Part shown: in pieces, positions 1 to 5,932 of the stretch | Position numbering within the stretch: the stretch's first letter is position 1 | Layout of the letters: each line of letters opens with the position of its first letter | NCBI GenBank assembly: GCA_014380605.1 | Contig: JACMJO010000549.1 | Span: forward strand, 1 to 7,088 | Direction of reading: 5' to 3' | Length of the DNA stretch: 7,088 nucleotides | Source: Fimbriimonadaceae bacterium | GTDB taxonomy: Bacteria > Armatimonadota > Fimbriimonadia > Fimbriimonadales > Fimbriimonadaceae | Program-made: the position numbers and the translations under genes | The notes under the pieces: model-generated | Seen by the model: the letters and a program-made list of their open reading frames with translations, nothing else | Database searches by the model: none | What the model was told of the DNA's origin: nothing

Positions 1-186
1 ACCCTGGCCTCGGCCACCCCGTTGTCCACCCTGCCCAGTTCCTTGACCTTGCAGCGCTTCCTGTTCCTGTTGCAGCCTCAGCATTTCGAGGAACGGATCG
101 TAGTTGAACCCAGGGTCGAATGTCTCCTCCGGGGGGCGAGTCCCTCCTGTTCCAGTTCCCGTACCTCCCGTGCGAGTACCGACATT
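1..186 (-). repeat. Low-complexity Gly/Thr/Gln/Arg insertion in the S9 catalytic domain
   Basis: Residues 719-780 of the S9 peptidase, downstream of the nucleophile S668 and of the conserved AGNHDN and WSEQHHG region, are compositionally biased. A Gly-Thr-rich run (721-735) is followed by a less biased segment (FDPGFNYDPF, then a Gln/Glu/Leu helix-like piece at about 751-763). A Gly-Gln-Arg run (764-780) continues to the window edge. There are no stop codons and the frame is kept, so this looks like a tolerated surface insertion. Its full length cannot be seen. Confidence 0.6.
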
Positions 187-2340
187 GCCTGAAGTCTCCC
201 TCAGACCGTGGTGCTGTTCGCTCCAGTTTTGGTTGTAGATGTTGTTGTCATGGTTGCCGGCACTGGAAACACCGACCTTGAAGAAGTCGTTATAGGGCGG
301 GAGCATCAATGCGGCGGCGGTCATGAATCCTCCGCCTGAGTGGCCGAAGATGCCGACCCGGTCGATATCGATCCAAGGAAATCGGGCTGCTAGTTGCTCT
401 ATGCCCGCCTTCTTGTCGGCGAGGCCGTAGTCCCTAAGGTTGTAGTAGCCGTAGCTGTGGTATGCATTCGAACGGGCAGGATTGCCGCCTCGATTGCCGA
501 TCTGGATGACGATGAAGCCCAGTTGGGCTAGGCGCTGGTTCGTCGCAGTAGCCGAAAAGGTCGCGCTAACGCTCTCGGTTTGGGGGCCCGGATAGACGTT
601 GGCAATGATTGGATACTTCTTCTTAGCGTCGAAGTCAGAAGGCTTCCAGATGTTGCCGTAGATGTCGGTGACTCCGTCGGAAGCCTTGACCTTGAAGGTC
701 TCCGGCATTCGCCACCCGGCTTCGGTCAACCGGCTGATGTCCATCTCTTCAAGCTTCATGAGCATCTTGCCGCTGTCATCGACAAGCGCGAAACATGGCG
801 GCATGTCGGTCCTTGAACACGTATCCACGGCATATTTCTTGGAGGTCGATAAGATGGTGCCATGATCAGCGTCCCCCGGATCCATTAGCCGTAGGTCTTT
901 GCCGTCTAGTTTGATGCTGTACAGGTGTCGGTAATAAGGGTTCTCATTGGGCTCCCGACCAACGCCGCGGAACCATGCCATCCCCATTTTCTCGTCCACA
1001 TCGACGATCTCGCTGGCCCTAAATGCTCCGGAGGTGATGGGGTTCTTATATGTGCCGTCGTTCCCATAGAGATAGAAGTGGCCCCAGCCAGTGCGTTCAG
1101 AGAACCAGATGAAGTCCCCGCCTGGCTTGATGTAGCGCACACTCTGAGTCTCCAGGAATGCGTTTTCAACTTTCTCAGCGAGGAGAACCTTGATCGCGTT
1201 CGACTTCAGATCGATCTCCAGGAATTCGAGATTTCTCTGTAATCTGTCCCGGCGGACAAGCCTGAGTGCGTCTGAGGTGGTGTCCTGCCAATGGATGTTC
1301 ATGAACCGCTGGTCTTTGTACTTTTCGAGGGGAAGCTTGTTAAGAACCTTCTTCTCCGGGTCGAATGCAAAGAGCTCCATCTGGGTTACATCGGCTTCGC
1401 CTGGCATCGCATATTTGTAGGTCAATAACGAAGGCCTTGGCTCCGTCAGGGAGTTCACGAGAAACAGGTCTTTGACCTTTCTTGAGTCCCCACGAGACAC
1501 ATAGAAGCGCTTGGAGTCTTTGGACCACGTGACATTGGCACGAACCCGCTTCTCGGCATTGAGTACTCCTCCGCCTTGAGTTTGGGTACCGCCACCTTCC
1601 TGCTGCTGGTCTTGCTGCTGTTGCTGGAACTGCTGAATTTGCTCCTCTTGGTCCTGCCGGCTTCCAAAGCTGTAGTCCTTTGCGCCGTCCTTTGTCAGTT
1701 GAATCGGCTCAAGTTCCTTTCCGTCCTTGACCTCGACATAGTAGAGGTTGTGCTCCATGGCGTAGGAGAAGACCTTGCGGTCTGGCGAATAGTTTCTGAA
1801 GTCTCGGTTGATGCCCTGGAATCCACCGCCTTGGCCACCTCCACCGCCCTGCCCAGCTCCTGGCGGTCGAGGCGTGGTCGTGGGAGTTGCCCGGCCAAGA
1901 TTCTTGAGCTCCTCGGTCTTCAGGTTGTATTCGAGCCTGGTTTGCTCGATCGTGAAGCGGATGATGTCCGCGTTCTTTTCGTCAAACGTGATGACTGTGA
2001 TCGGCAGGTTCGTCGTGTCGTACGGCTTCTTGAGGGTCTCAGAAAGTTGCGAAGCCATTTTGGCGCTGTCGAACAGCGGAGTCTTCTTTCGCGCCTTGGG
2101 ATCGACTTTCCAGAACTTGACGCCGTTGGCGTCCCGCCACGAGTACCAGAAGACGTCGGTCTTGTTGATGAAGCCGGGTGTCAGAGTCGTGCTGTAGACA
2201 AAAGGCCGGAGACTATCCGTCGTGAAGCGATTCGCAAGTTTCCAATTGGCCTTATTCGACGGCTGAGCTACGCTCGAAGACGCCACAACTGAGAACCCTG
2301 CAACTAAGAGGAGATGGGGAAAAATGCGAAGGGGAAGCAT
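1..2340 (-). CDS. Exported DPP IV-like S9 family peptidase, C-terminus outside window
   Basis: This is a serine exopeptidase of the prolyl oligopeptidase/DPP IV type, expected to cleave short peptides outside the cytoplasm. Reading from the ATG at 2340, the frame is open for 780 codons and leaves the window at base 1. Residues 1-26 form a signal peptide (MLPLRIF, a hydrophobic core, then SSSVAQ). Residues of about 30-550 fit the beta-propeller domain and include SERTGWGHFYLY from S414. The alpha/beta-hydrolase domain starts near 560. It has VYPGPQ (Y583, at the usual oxyanion tyrosine position), GNRGGN, and the nucleophile elbow GHSGGG with S668, followed by AGNHDN. The catalytic Asp and His would lie beyond the left edge. 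Three low-complexity stretches interrupt it: Pro/Thr/Gly 151-176, Gln-rich 229-258, and Gly/Thr/Gln 719-780 inside the catalytic domain. A GGGGAAG Shine-Dalgarno precedes the start but sits in a hairpin. It lies 45 bp downstream of a co-oriented secreted protein gene. The family assignment is firm; the substrate is unknown. Confidence 0.93.
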   Translation of the reverse strand, partial: MLPLRIFPHLLLVAGFSVVASSSVAQPSNKANWKLANRFTTDSLRPFVYSTTLTPGFINKTDVFWYSWRDANGVKFWKVDPKARKKTPLFDSAKMASQLSETLKKPYDTTNLPITVITFDEKNADIIRFTIEQTRLEYNLKTEELKNLGRATPTTTPRPPGAGQGGGGGQGGGFQGINRDFRNYSPDRKVFSYAMEHNLYYVEVKDGKELEPIQLTKDGAKDYSFGSRQDQEEQIQQFQQQQQDQQQEGGGTQTQGGGVLNAEKRVRANVTWSKDSKRFYVSRGDSRKVKDLFLVNSLTEPRPSLLTYKYAMPGEADVTQMELFAFDPEKKVLNKLPLEKYKDQRFMNIHWQDTTSDALRLVRRDRLQRNLEFLEIDLKSNAIKVLLAEKVENAFLETQSVRYIKPGGDFIWFSERTGWGHFYLYGNDGTYKNPITSGAFRASEIVDVDEKMGMAWFRGVGREPNENPYYRHLYSIKLDGKDLRLMDPGDADHGTILSTSKKYAVDTCSRTDMPPCFALVDDSGKMLMKLEEMDISRLTEAGWRMPETFKVKASDGVTDIYGNIWKPSDFDAKKKYPIIANVYPGPQTESVSATFSATATNQRLAQLGFIVIQIGNRGGNPARSNAYHSYGYYNLRDYGLADKKAGIEQLAARFPWIDIDRVGIFGHSGGGFMTAAALMLPPYNDFFKVGVSSAGNHDNNIYNQNWSEQHHGLRETSGNVGTRTGGTGTGTGGTRPPEETFDPGFNYDPFLEMLRLQQEQEALQGQGTGQGGQRGGRGQG
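1600..1641. repeat. Imperfect CTG/CAG trinucleotide tract inside the S9 peptidase gene
   Basis: Most triplets here are CTG or TTG on the plus strand, interrupted by GTC, GAA and AAT. On the coding (minus) strand they encode the glutamine-rich stretch around residues 234-247 of the S9 peptidase propeller domain. A glycine/threonine/glutamine run follows directly at 249-258. Such a tract could vary in length by slippage in multiples of three. It also produces a long leucine-rich antisense open frame that is not a gene. Confidence 0.6.
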
Positions 2341-2351
2341 CGTGCTTCCCC
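2331..2351 (-). promoter_or_regulatory. Hairpin covering the RBS and start codon of the S9 peptidase gene
   Basis: On the minus strand a perfect 8-bp inverted repeat, GGGGAAGC-ACGAT-GCTTCCCC, places the Shine-Dalgarno (GGGGAAG) in the 5' arm. The AU of the start codon is in the 5-nt loop, and its G opens the 3' arm, which is formed by the first codons. Six of the eight pairs are G-C. As RNA this should hide the ribosome site, which suggests translational control or coupling to the upstream gene. It could instead weakly attenuate read-through from that gene, but no U-tract follows the stem directly (ATTTTT appears 5 nt later). The repeat is seen in the sequence; the function is inferred. Confidence 0.45.
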
Positions 2352-2385
2352 AATTCGCCAATCAACGATAACGTTCCTGCAAGAT

Positions 2386-3018
2386 TTAGCGCCGCACAAA
2401 CTGATAGTAGCGGTCGCCATTCTTGGTAACTAAGCGGCGGTCGTATTGTCGGCCGTCTCGCTCGAATGAGGAACGGCTGAAATAGGTGGCCCGCAATCGG
2501 TCTATGCCCGACTGGCTCTTTCGATCTTGCTCGTAGCGGTAGAGCGAGTAGAGGGTTCCGGCAGCTCCTGCGAAGACGAGGCGATTATCTTTCTGGAGCA
2601 ATCCAAGCAGCGCGACTCCACCTGAAACATAGGCGATGTTGCGCCACTCGTTCTTAGTCTTTTGTCGTTGATCGCTGAGTCGATCAAGGTTTGAATTTGA
2701 TCGATTTTGATTGGATTGGTTCCAGTTGTAATCTGAATTTGATCGGTTCCGGCCGTCGTTGTCCCACCGATCCCGGTCCCAATTGCTATTTCGATTGCGG
2801 TCATCGTCTCGACGGTCGTCTCCTCTTCGATTTCGATCATCGTCCCTATCACGATCATGCTTTGATCGCTGGCTAGGGTGATTCCCACTGGACTTGCCGT
2901 TCTTATAGTGGCCATTCTTCTTTCCTCGTCCTCGATCATCATCGGCCAAGGCGGGTGAGATCGAAGCTCCAACCATGGAGGCTACGACGAATGCTGATAG
3001 GATTGTCTTGAACTTCAT
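2386..3018 (-). CDS. Secreted Asp/Arg/Asn-rich protein of unknown function
   Basis: I do not recognise this 210-residue protein. Residues 1-25 are a textbook signal peptide (MKFKTIL, a hydrophobic core, then SPALA followed by DDD), so export is likely. Residues 26-118 are extremely polar, with interleaved Asp, Arg, Asn, Lys and Ser, no obvious fixed repeat unit, and probable disorder. A short ordered part follows: NEWRNIAYVSGGVALLGLL (123-141) and LVFAGAAGTLYSLYRYEQD (147-165). These are two small hydrophobic or amphipathic stretches, neither a convincing long membrane helix. A basic C-terminus ends in YYQFVRR. An AAAAGGAG Shine-Dalgarno six bases upstream supports the start. It precedes the S9 peptidase gene by 45 bp on the same strand, so the two may be co-transcribed. 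It is divergent from the LamG gene. A structural, ion-binding or envelope-associated role is possible but only a guess. Confidence 0.85.
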   Translation of the reverse strand: MKFKTILSAFVVASMVGASISPALADDDRGRGKKNGHYKNGKSSGNHPSQRSKHDRDRDDDRNRRGDDRRDDDRNRNSNWDRDRWDNDGRNRSNSDYNWNQSNQNRSNSNLDRLSDQRQKTKNEWRNIAYVSGGVALLGLLQKDNRLVFAGAAGTLYSLYRYEQDRKSQSGIDRLRATYFSRSSFERDGRQYDRRLVTKNGDRYYQFVRR

Positions 3019-3024
3019 CCTGAA

Positions 3025-3032
3025 CTCCTTTT
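3025..3032 (-). promoter_or_regulatory. Strong Shine-Dalgarno AAAAGGAG for the Asp/Arg/Asn-rich protein
   Basis: On the minus strand AAAAGGAG is followed by six bases (TTCAGG) and then the ATG at 3018. This is the clearest ribosome binding site in the window and fixes the start of the secreted polar protein. Confidence 0.8.
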
Positions 3033-3201
3033 CATCTGCTCGAAGGCTTTCCGAATAGATGTCTACACACTATTAAACGACCAAGTCGGCGCGACGCCCT
3101 GAAGATGCAGTTAAGAAGGATTTGGAGCGCTTATGTTGCGTCTTGCAAGTTCAAAACTCAAACTCGGGAGTAACCATTAGACCCAGAAATCGTCGGATTG
3201 G

Positions 3202-3951
3202 GTGAGGAAGTTCACCATGATCATTTCTAGTCTAATTGCATTCGCCGCCTTGTCCAAGTCTCAAGTTCAGGAGCCCGTTCTGTGGCTCAATCCAAATGGA
3301 AAGGTCACCATTGATGGCCGATCCTTTACACCACGCTTTGCCCCAGGGGCGAGAGTGATTAGGACCCAACACGGAGCGACCTACGACTTCAGCGGCCCTC
3401 GGAGCGGCGTCCATTTTGGCGATCTTAGCCAGCTCAAAATCACTGATTCAATGACGGTGGCCCTGTGGATTAACCCTCGAAGCTACGTTAACGACGGGCC
3501 GGGCGCGCAGATTCTGTTTCGCGGCGATGATCGAAACGGCGTCGATCCCTACACGCTTGTGATCCATGGCAACGGCACTATCAACTTTGGCGTTCAAAAC
3601 GCAGAGGATCGCGGGGCGCATGTAGGTGCGGAACTTCCGCTTAACCGATGGGCGCATATCGTTGCGAATTGGGATGCGGAGACCGGTTTTCTCAGGTTCT
3701 GGATGAACGGGGAATTGGTGGGTATGACAAAGACCAGCAATAAGCCCTTTGCCGACCTAGATCAGGGCCAGGCCCCAGGATTGAGCGTGGGTAACGTTCA
3801 AAACGACCGAGGCCGCCATAACCAGCCGTTCAATGGGATGCTCGCCGATCTAAGGCTGTATCAAGGGGCTTGGACTCCTGATGACCTGGGATTTGGGTTC
3901 GGACAACGTGTCGATCCACCTGCTCCAAGGGCGTTGGTCGGAGTGGACTAG
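3202..3951 (+). CDS. Small exported LamG/concanavalin A-like domain protein
   Basis: This protein of 249 residues (244 from the alternative start) consists mainly of one jelly-roll LamG-type domain, often used for carbohydrate or ligand binding. Residues 1-20 look like a signal peptide (MRKF, a hydrophobic core, then ALSKS before QVQEP). The domain spans roughly 55-222, with hallmark strands MTVALWINPRSY (84-95), LNRWAHIVANWDAETG (147-161) and LRFWMNGELVG (164-174), and ends with FNGMLADLRLYQGAWT (210-225). The short tail is Pro-rich. The start is uncertain. GTG at 3202 gives a basic n-region typical of signal peptides but has no Shine-Dalgarno. ATG at 3217 has GAGGAAG six bases upstream but leaves an n-region without charge. 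There is no catalytic module, so binding is the only function suggested. Its stop overlaps that of the convergent protease gene in CTAG, and a 183-bp spacer separates it from the divergent secreted protein gene. Confidence 0.85.
   Translation: MRKFTMIISSLIAFAALSKSQVQEPVLWLNPNGKVTIDGRSFTPRFAPGARVIRTQHGATYDFSGPRSGVHFGDLSQLKITDSMTVALWINPRSYVNDGPGAQILFRGDDRNGVDPYTLVIHGNGTINFGVQNAEDRGAHVGAELPLNRWAHIVANWDAETGFLRFWMNGELVGMTKTSNKPFADLDQGQAPGLSVGNVQNDRGRHNQPFNGMLADLRLYQGAWTPDDLGFGFGQRVDPPAPRALVGVD
3204..3210 (+). promoter_or_regulatory. GAGGAAG ribosome site favouring the ATG at 3217
   Basis: GAGGAAG ends six bases before an ATG at 3217, in frame with and five codons inside the GTG at 3202. If it is used, the LamG protein begins MIISSLIAF. 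The competing evidence is the basic residues (Arg-Lys) encoded between the two candidates, which improve the signal peptide. Confidence 0.4.
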
Positions 3952-4628
3952 GGTTTACTGGCCACGAACTCTTTCCAAAGCTCTTCCGCCGACTTCGTGG
4001 TGAACTTTTCAAAGACGGGCATCGGATCGTTGCCCTTTCTCAGTTCTCGATCCAAAGCCGGCACAAGCCGCTTATCGTATTTTCGGGAAACCCACGCCAA
4101 CCAGTAGGCGGTCACGCGGTAAGCGTCCGTGTACTTGTTCTTCACCGGGTCGATTCGCGTGCGCGGAGCCTCGGGCTCGTATCGCCACCAACGAATGTAG
4201 TCGGCGATGCCCTCTACCAGCCAGCCAGTATTGACCTTGTTCCTGGGATAGGCCTGAATCAGGTGGGTCATCTCATGGACCATCATTCCCAGGTCGTCTG
4301 GATGCTGAGTGATCCACTTCCCGCTGACAGTGATCGTGTTACCCGACGCCCAAGCCGGAGCCGAAATCTCCTTCTTGATTACGATATTGATCTCTTTGGG
4401 AGCCTTCCAGTCTTCGGTAGCCAAGAGGGAAGTCACCGTTGGAAACCATGCCGCCACCACCTCTTTGGCTTTCTCGGCCCAAGCCCTTGACTCGGGAAAG
4501 TCGCTTACGTCGATTTTGATCGCAGGGGAGGCGATCGGCTTGGCAAGGGGATAGACGTACTTGGCGAGCGCATCGTCCTGAGTTCCTATGATCGAGGCGG
4601 CGATGCCAAGTAGGGCGTATTGGATCAT
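3948..4628 (-). CDS. Basic secretory protein-type zinc metalloprotease (HExxH)
   Basis: This 226-residue protein matches the basic secretory protein (BSP) family, named from plants and also found in bacteria. It is a gluzincin-like fold in which two His and a downstream Glu bind zinc. The motif VHEMTHLIQ gives H118, E119 and H122, and GWLVEGIADYIRWW (135-148) supplies the likely third ligand E139. Both agree with family spacing. The conserved tail pattern TAYWLAWVSRKYD (173-185), with VFEKF and LWKEF later, also fits. The N-terminus (IQYALLGIAASIIG) is hydrophobic but uncharged, so export is probable but not textbook. ATG at 4628 is the only reasonable start, because an in-frame stop lies three codons upstream; GGAAG is only one base away, a poor spacing. 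It ends convergently with the LamG gene, sharing CTAG, and starts 71 bp from the divergent VOC gene. The substrate is unknown. Confidence 0.88.
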   Translation of the reverse strand: MIQYALLGIAASIIGTQDDALAKYVYPLAKPIASPAIKIDVSDFPESRAWAEKAKEVVAAWFPTVTSLLATEDWKAPKEINIVIKKEISAPAWASGNTITVSGKWITQHPDDLGMMVHEMTHLIQAYPRNKVNTGWLVEGIADYIRWWRYEPEAPRTRIDPVKNKYTDAYRVTAYWLAWVSRKYDKRLVPALDRELRKGNDPMPVFEKFTTKSAEELWKEFVASKP

Positions 4629-4699
4629 GCTTCCAGCTTATCAGTTTCGGGACTGTTAAGGATTGAGAAAAGAACGCGGCAAGGCACTCAAAGACAGCA

Positions 4700-5125
4700 A
4701 TGTTGCGTATCATCTTTGTTATGGCTGAAACGATGGATCATTCAATCGCCGTTGGCAAGACGTTCGTGTGGCATGAGGTCTACTCACCCAACTCCGAAGC
4801 GTCTAGAGACTTTTATATGAAGGCCCTTGGCTGGGGCACAAAACCCATGGATATGGGGCCGATGGGCACCTATCACATGCTTACAGTTGATGGAACGCCG
4901 GTTGCCGGTTGCATGGGAACGGAAGGCAATCCAGATATGGCTGATGTTCCGCCGCATTGGTCGATTTACATCGGCGTCGAGGATGTGGACGCGAAGATCG
5001 AGACTTGCGTTTCCCTCGGCGCGGTCGTGATCGTGCCGGTTATGGATGTTCCGACGGTCGGCCGTATGGCTTTGCTGAAGGATCCTCAGGGAGCCACCTT
5101 CTGGCTCTATAAGGGCGAAGGCTAG
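4700..5125 (+). CDS. VOC family (glyoxalase/bleomycin-resistance fold) protein
   Basis: This is a single VOC module of up to 141 residues, probably cytosolic. It resembles the SgaA N-terminal-like subgroup seen in many bacteria, whose exact reaction is usually unknown. Visible hallmarks are KTFVWHEVYSPN with H25 on the first strand, RDFYMKALGW (36-45) as the alpha-helix and turn, GPMGTYHML (53-61) and HWSIYIGVEDVDAKIE (86-101) at the start of the second half-module. The closing strand is LLKDPQGATFWLYKG (125-139). The numbering uses ATG 4700. ATGs at 4721 and 4733 are alternatives; 4733 (MDHSIAVGKT) fits the usual family N-terminus best. None of the three has a convincing Shine-Dalgarno, so the first 11 residues are doubtful. 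It is divergent from the protease gene and convergent with the broken MBL gene. A thiol or dioxygenase-type substrate cannot be inferred from the sequence. Confidence 0.88.
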   Translation: MLRIIFVMAETMDHSIAVGKTFVWHEVYSPNSEASRDFYMKALGWGTKPMDMGPMGTYHMLTVDGTPVAGCMGTEGNPDMADVPPHWSIYIGVEDVDAKIETCVSLGAVVIVPVMDVPTVGRMALLKDPQGATFWLYKGEG

Positions 5126-5145
5126 AGCGGATTATCAGTAGGGCG

Positions 5146-5188
5146 GGGACCTTAGCGGTTGAAGCGGTCAATGAATTGCGCAGGTCCC
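5146..5188. repeat. Long-loop inverted repeat after the VOC gene
   Basis: GGGACCT (5146-5152) pairs perfectly with AGGTCCC (5182-5188) across a 29-nt loop that contains AGCGGT twice. It starts about 20 bp after the VOC stop codon and could help end or stabilise that transcript. No T-run follows, so a classic terminator is not supported. Confidence 0.3.
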
Positions 5189-5213
5189 TTGCCCTTAGTT
5201 GCCACTTCTACAC

Positions 5214-5230
5214 CTTACATCGGGTGTAAG
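5214..5230. repeat. Inverted repeat CTTACA-TCGGG-TGTAAG between convergent genes
   Basis: A perfect 6-bp stem with a 5-nt loop sits midway between the VOC and MBL stop codons. It touches a 10-bp perfect palindrome, AGAATATTCT, at 5229-5238. The location suggests a bidirectional transcript end, but no U-tract follows the stem in either direction. Confidence 0.35.
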
Positions 5231-5238
5231 AATATTCT

Positions 5239-5259
5239 GTCCGGATGCAAAATCCAGAC
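5239..5259 (-). terminator. Probable hairpin terminator or 3' end of the MBL gene
   Basis: Four bases after the minus-strand TAA, GTCTGGAT pairs with ATCCGGAC (one G-U wobble) around the 5-nt loop TTTGC. The stem is fully paired only when read as minus-strand RNA, which favours a role for the MBL transcript. The following bases (AGAATATTCTT) are AT-rich but not a U-run, so termination efficiency is uncertain. Confidence 0.4.
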
Positions 5260-5263
5260 TAGT

Positions 5264-5932
5264 TTAAAGGTGTTTTGCCGTCAACTCACGATAGGCGGCG
5301 GCAATGGTCGGCACTCTCACATAGTTATCCCATAGAACTTTGCGGACCTTCGACTCTCCACAGAAGGACTTCTCGAAGCTGGCGAGAACGATCCTCTTCT
5401 GAGCCTCTTCAAGGGATGCGCCTCCACCTAGGGCAACCCTTGTCATTTTGAGAGCCTCAGCGAATAGATCCCTCATCTTGACGAGGTAACTCCTATTGAG
5501 TAACACGGGTCCATGTCCAGGCAATATATTAGTTGTCTTGAGCGCCATGACCCGGTTCAAAGTCTCCGGCCACGCCTGGATACTTGACTGCGGACCTCCC
5601 ACAAGCGGCACCGGATAGACAACGAGGTCGCCAACGGCGACAATCTTCTCCTTCGGTAAGTACACGACCAAGTCGCTAGGAGTGTGGCCACCTCCGAGGT
5701 GCAGGATTTCGATTTTACGATCGCCACGTTGCAAAATCAGTTTGTCTTTCACAAAGCGATCGGGTTTAGGAAGAGGCACGGATGGCATCTCAATCGCGTA
5801 TCGGTCGGCGATTCGAATGTCGTTTTGGTAGCTCTGGCGCTCTTCATCCGTGATTGTCCAGCCTCCAAAGCTCTTTCCCTTATCCAAGAGGTCTCTGAGC
5901 AACTTTGACATCTGCGGAGCGATGTCTATCAT
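5264..5932 (-). CDS. C-terminal fragment of the frameshifted MBL-fold hydrolase
   Basis: The frame has an internal ATG at 5932 giving 222 residues, but family-like sequence continues upstream of it to about 6027 (ETFLKDSPKAELIAHE and LLKPARKG), so this ATG is unlikely to be a native start. Visible elements are LHLGGGHTPSDLVVYLP with H83, IVAVGDLVVYPVP with D102, and ILPGHGPVL with H140. These are the third, fourth and fifth MBL motifs. The C-terminal helices (142-222) have no special motif that I can name. Without the HxHxDH half it cannot form the normal binuclear zinc site. Confidence 0.6.
   Translation of the reverse strand: MIDIAPQMSKLLRDLLDKGKSFGGWTITDEERQSYQNDIRIADRYAIEMPSVPLPKPDRFVKDKLILQRGDRKIEILHLGGGHTPSDLVVYLPKEKIVAVGDLVVYPVPLVGGPQSSIQAWPETLNRVMALKTTNILPGHGPVLLNRSYLVKMRDLFAEALKMTRVALGGGASLEEAQKRIVLASFEKSFCGESKVRKVLWDNYVRVPTIAAAYRELTAKHL

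Noticed and set aside
1576..2292. 238-codon plus-strand open frame, leucine-rich
   Set aside because: It lies antisense to the S9 peptidase and gets its Leu runs from the CTG/CAG tract. It has no recognisable domain, while the opposite strand is a clear enzyme with a signal peptide.
2331..2351. Classic intrinsic terminator for the secreted polar protein gene
   Set aside because: The stem is good, but it is not followed directly by a U-run and it overlaps the next gene's start codon, so I prefer a translational role.
2690..2870. GATC/CGATC-rich stretch that resembles a tandem repeat or binding-site array
   Set aside because: The pattern comes from Asp, Arg and Asn codons of the secreted protein and shows no constant period or spacer, so neither a CRISPR nor an iteron array is supported.
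2502..2972. 156-codon minus-strand frame rich in Thr/Ile/Met
   Set aside because: It is a shifted reading of the Asp/Arg/Asn-rich gene (GAT-CGA type codons). It has no RBS or domain, whereas the main frame has a signal peptide and a strong Shine-Dalgarno.
4339..4713. 124-codon minus-strand frame overlapping the protease start
   Set aside because: It is out of frame with the BSP protease N-terminal half, without motifs and Arg/Gly-rich as expected for a shadow frame.
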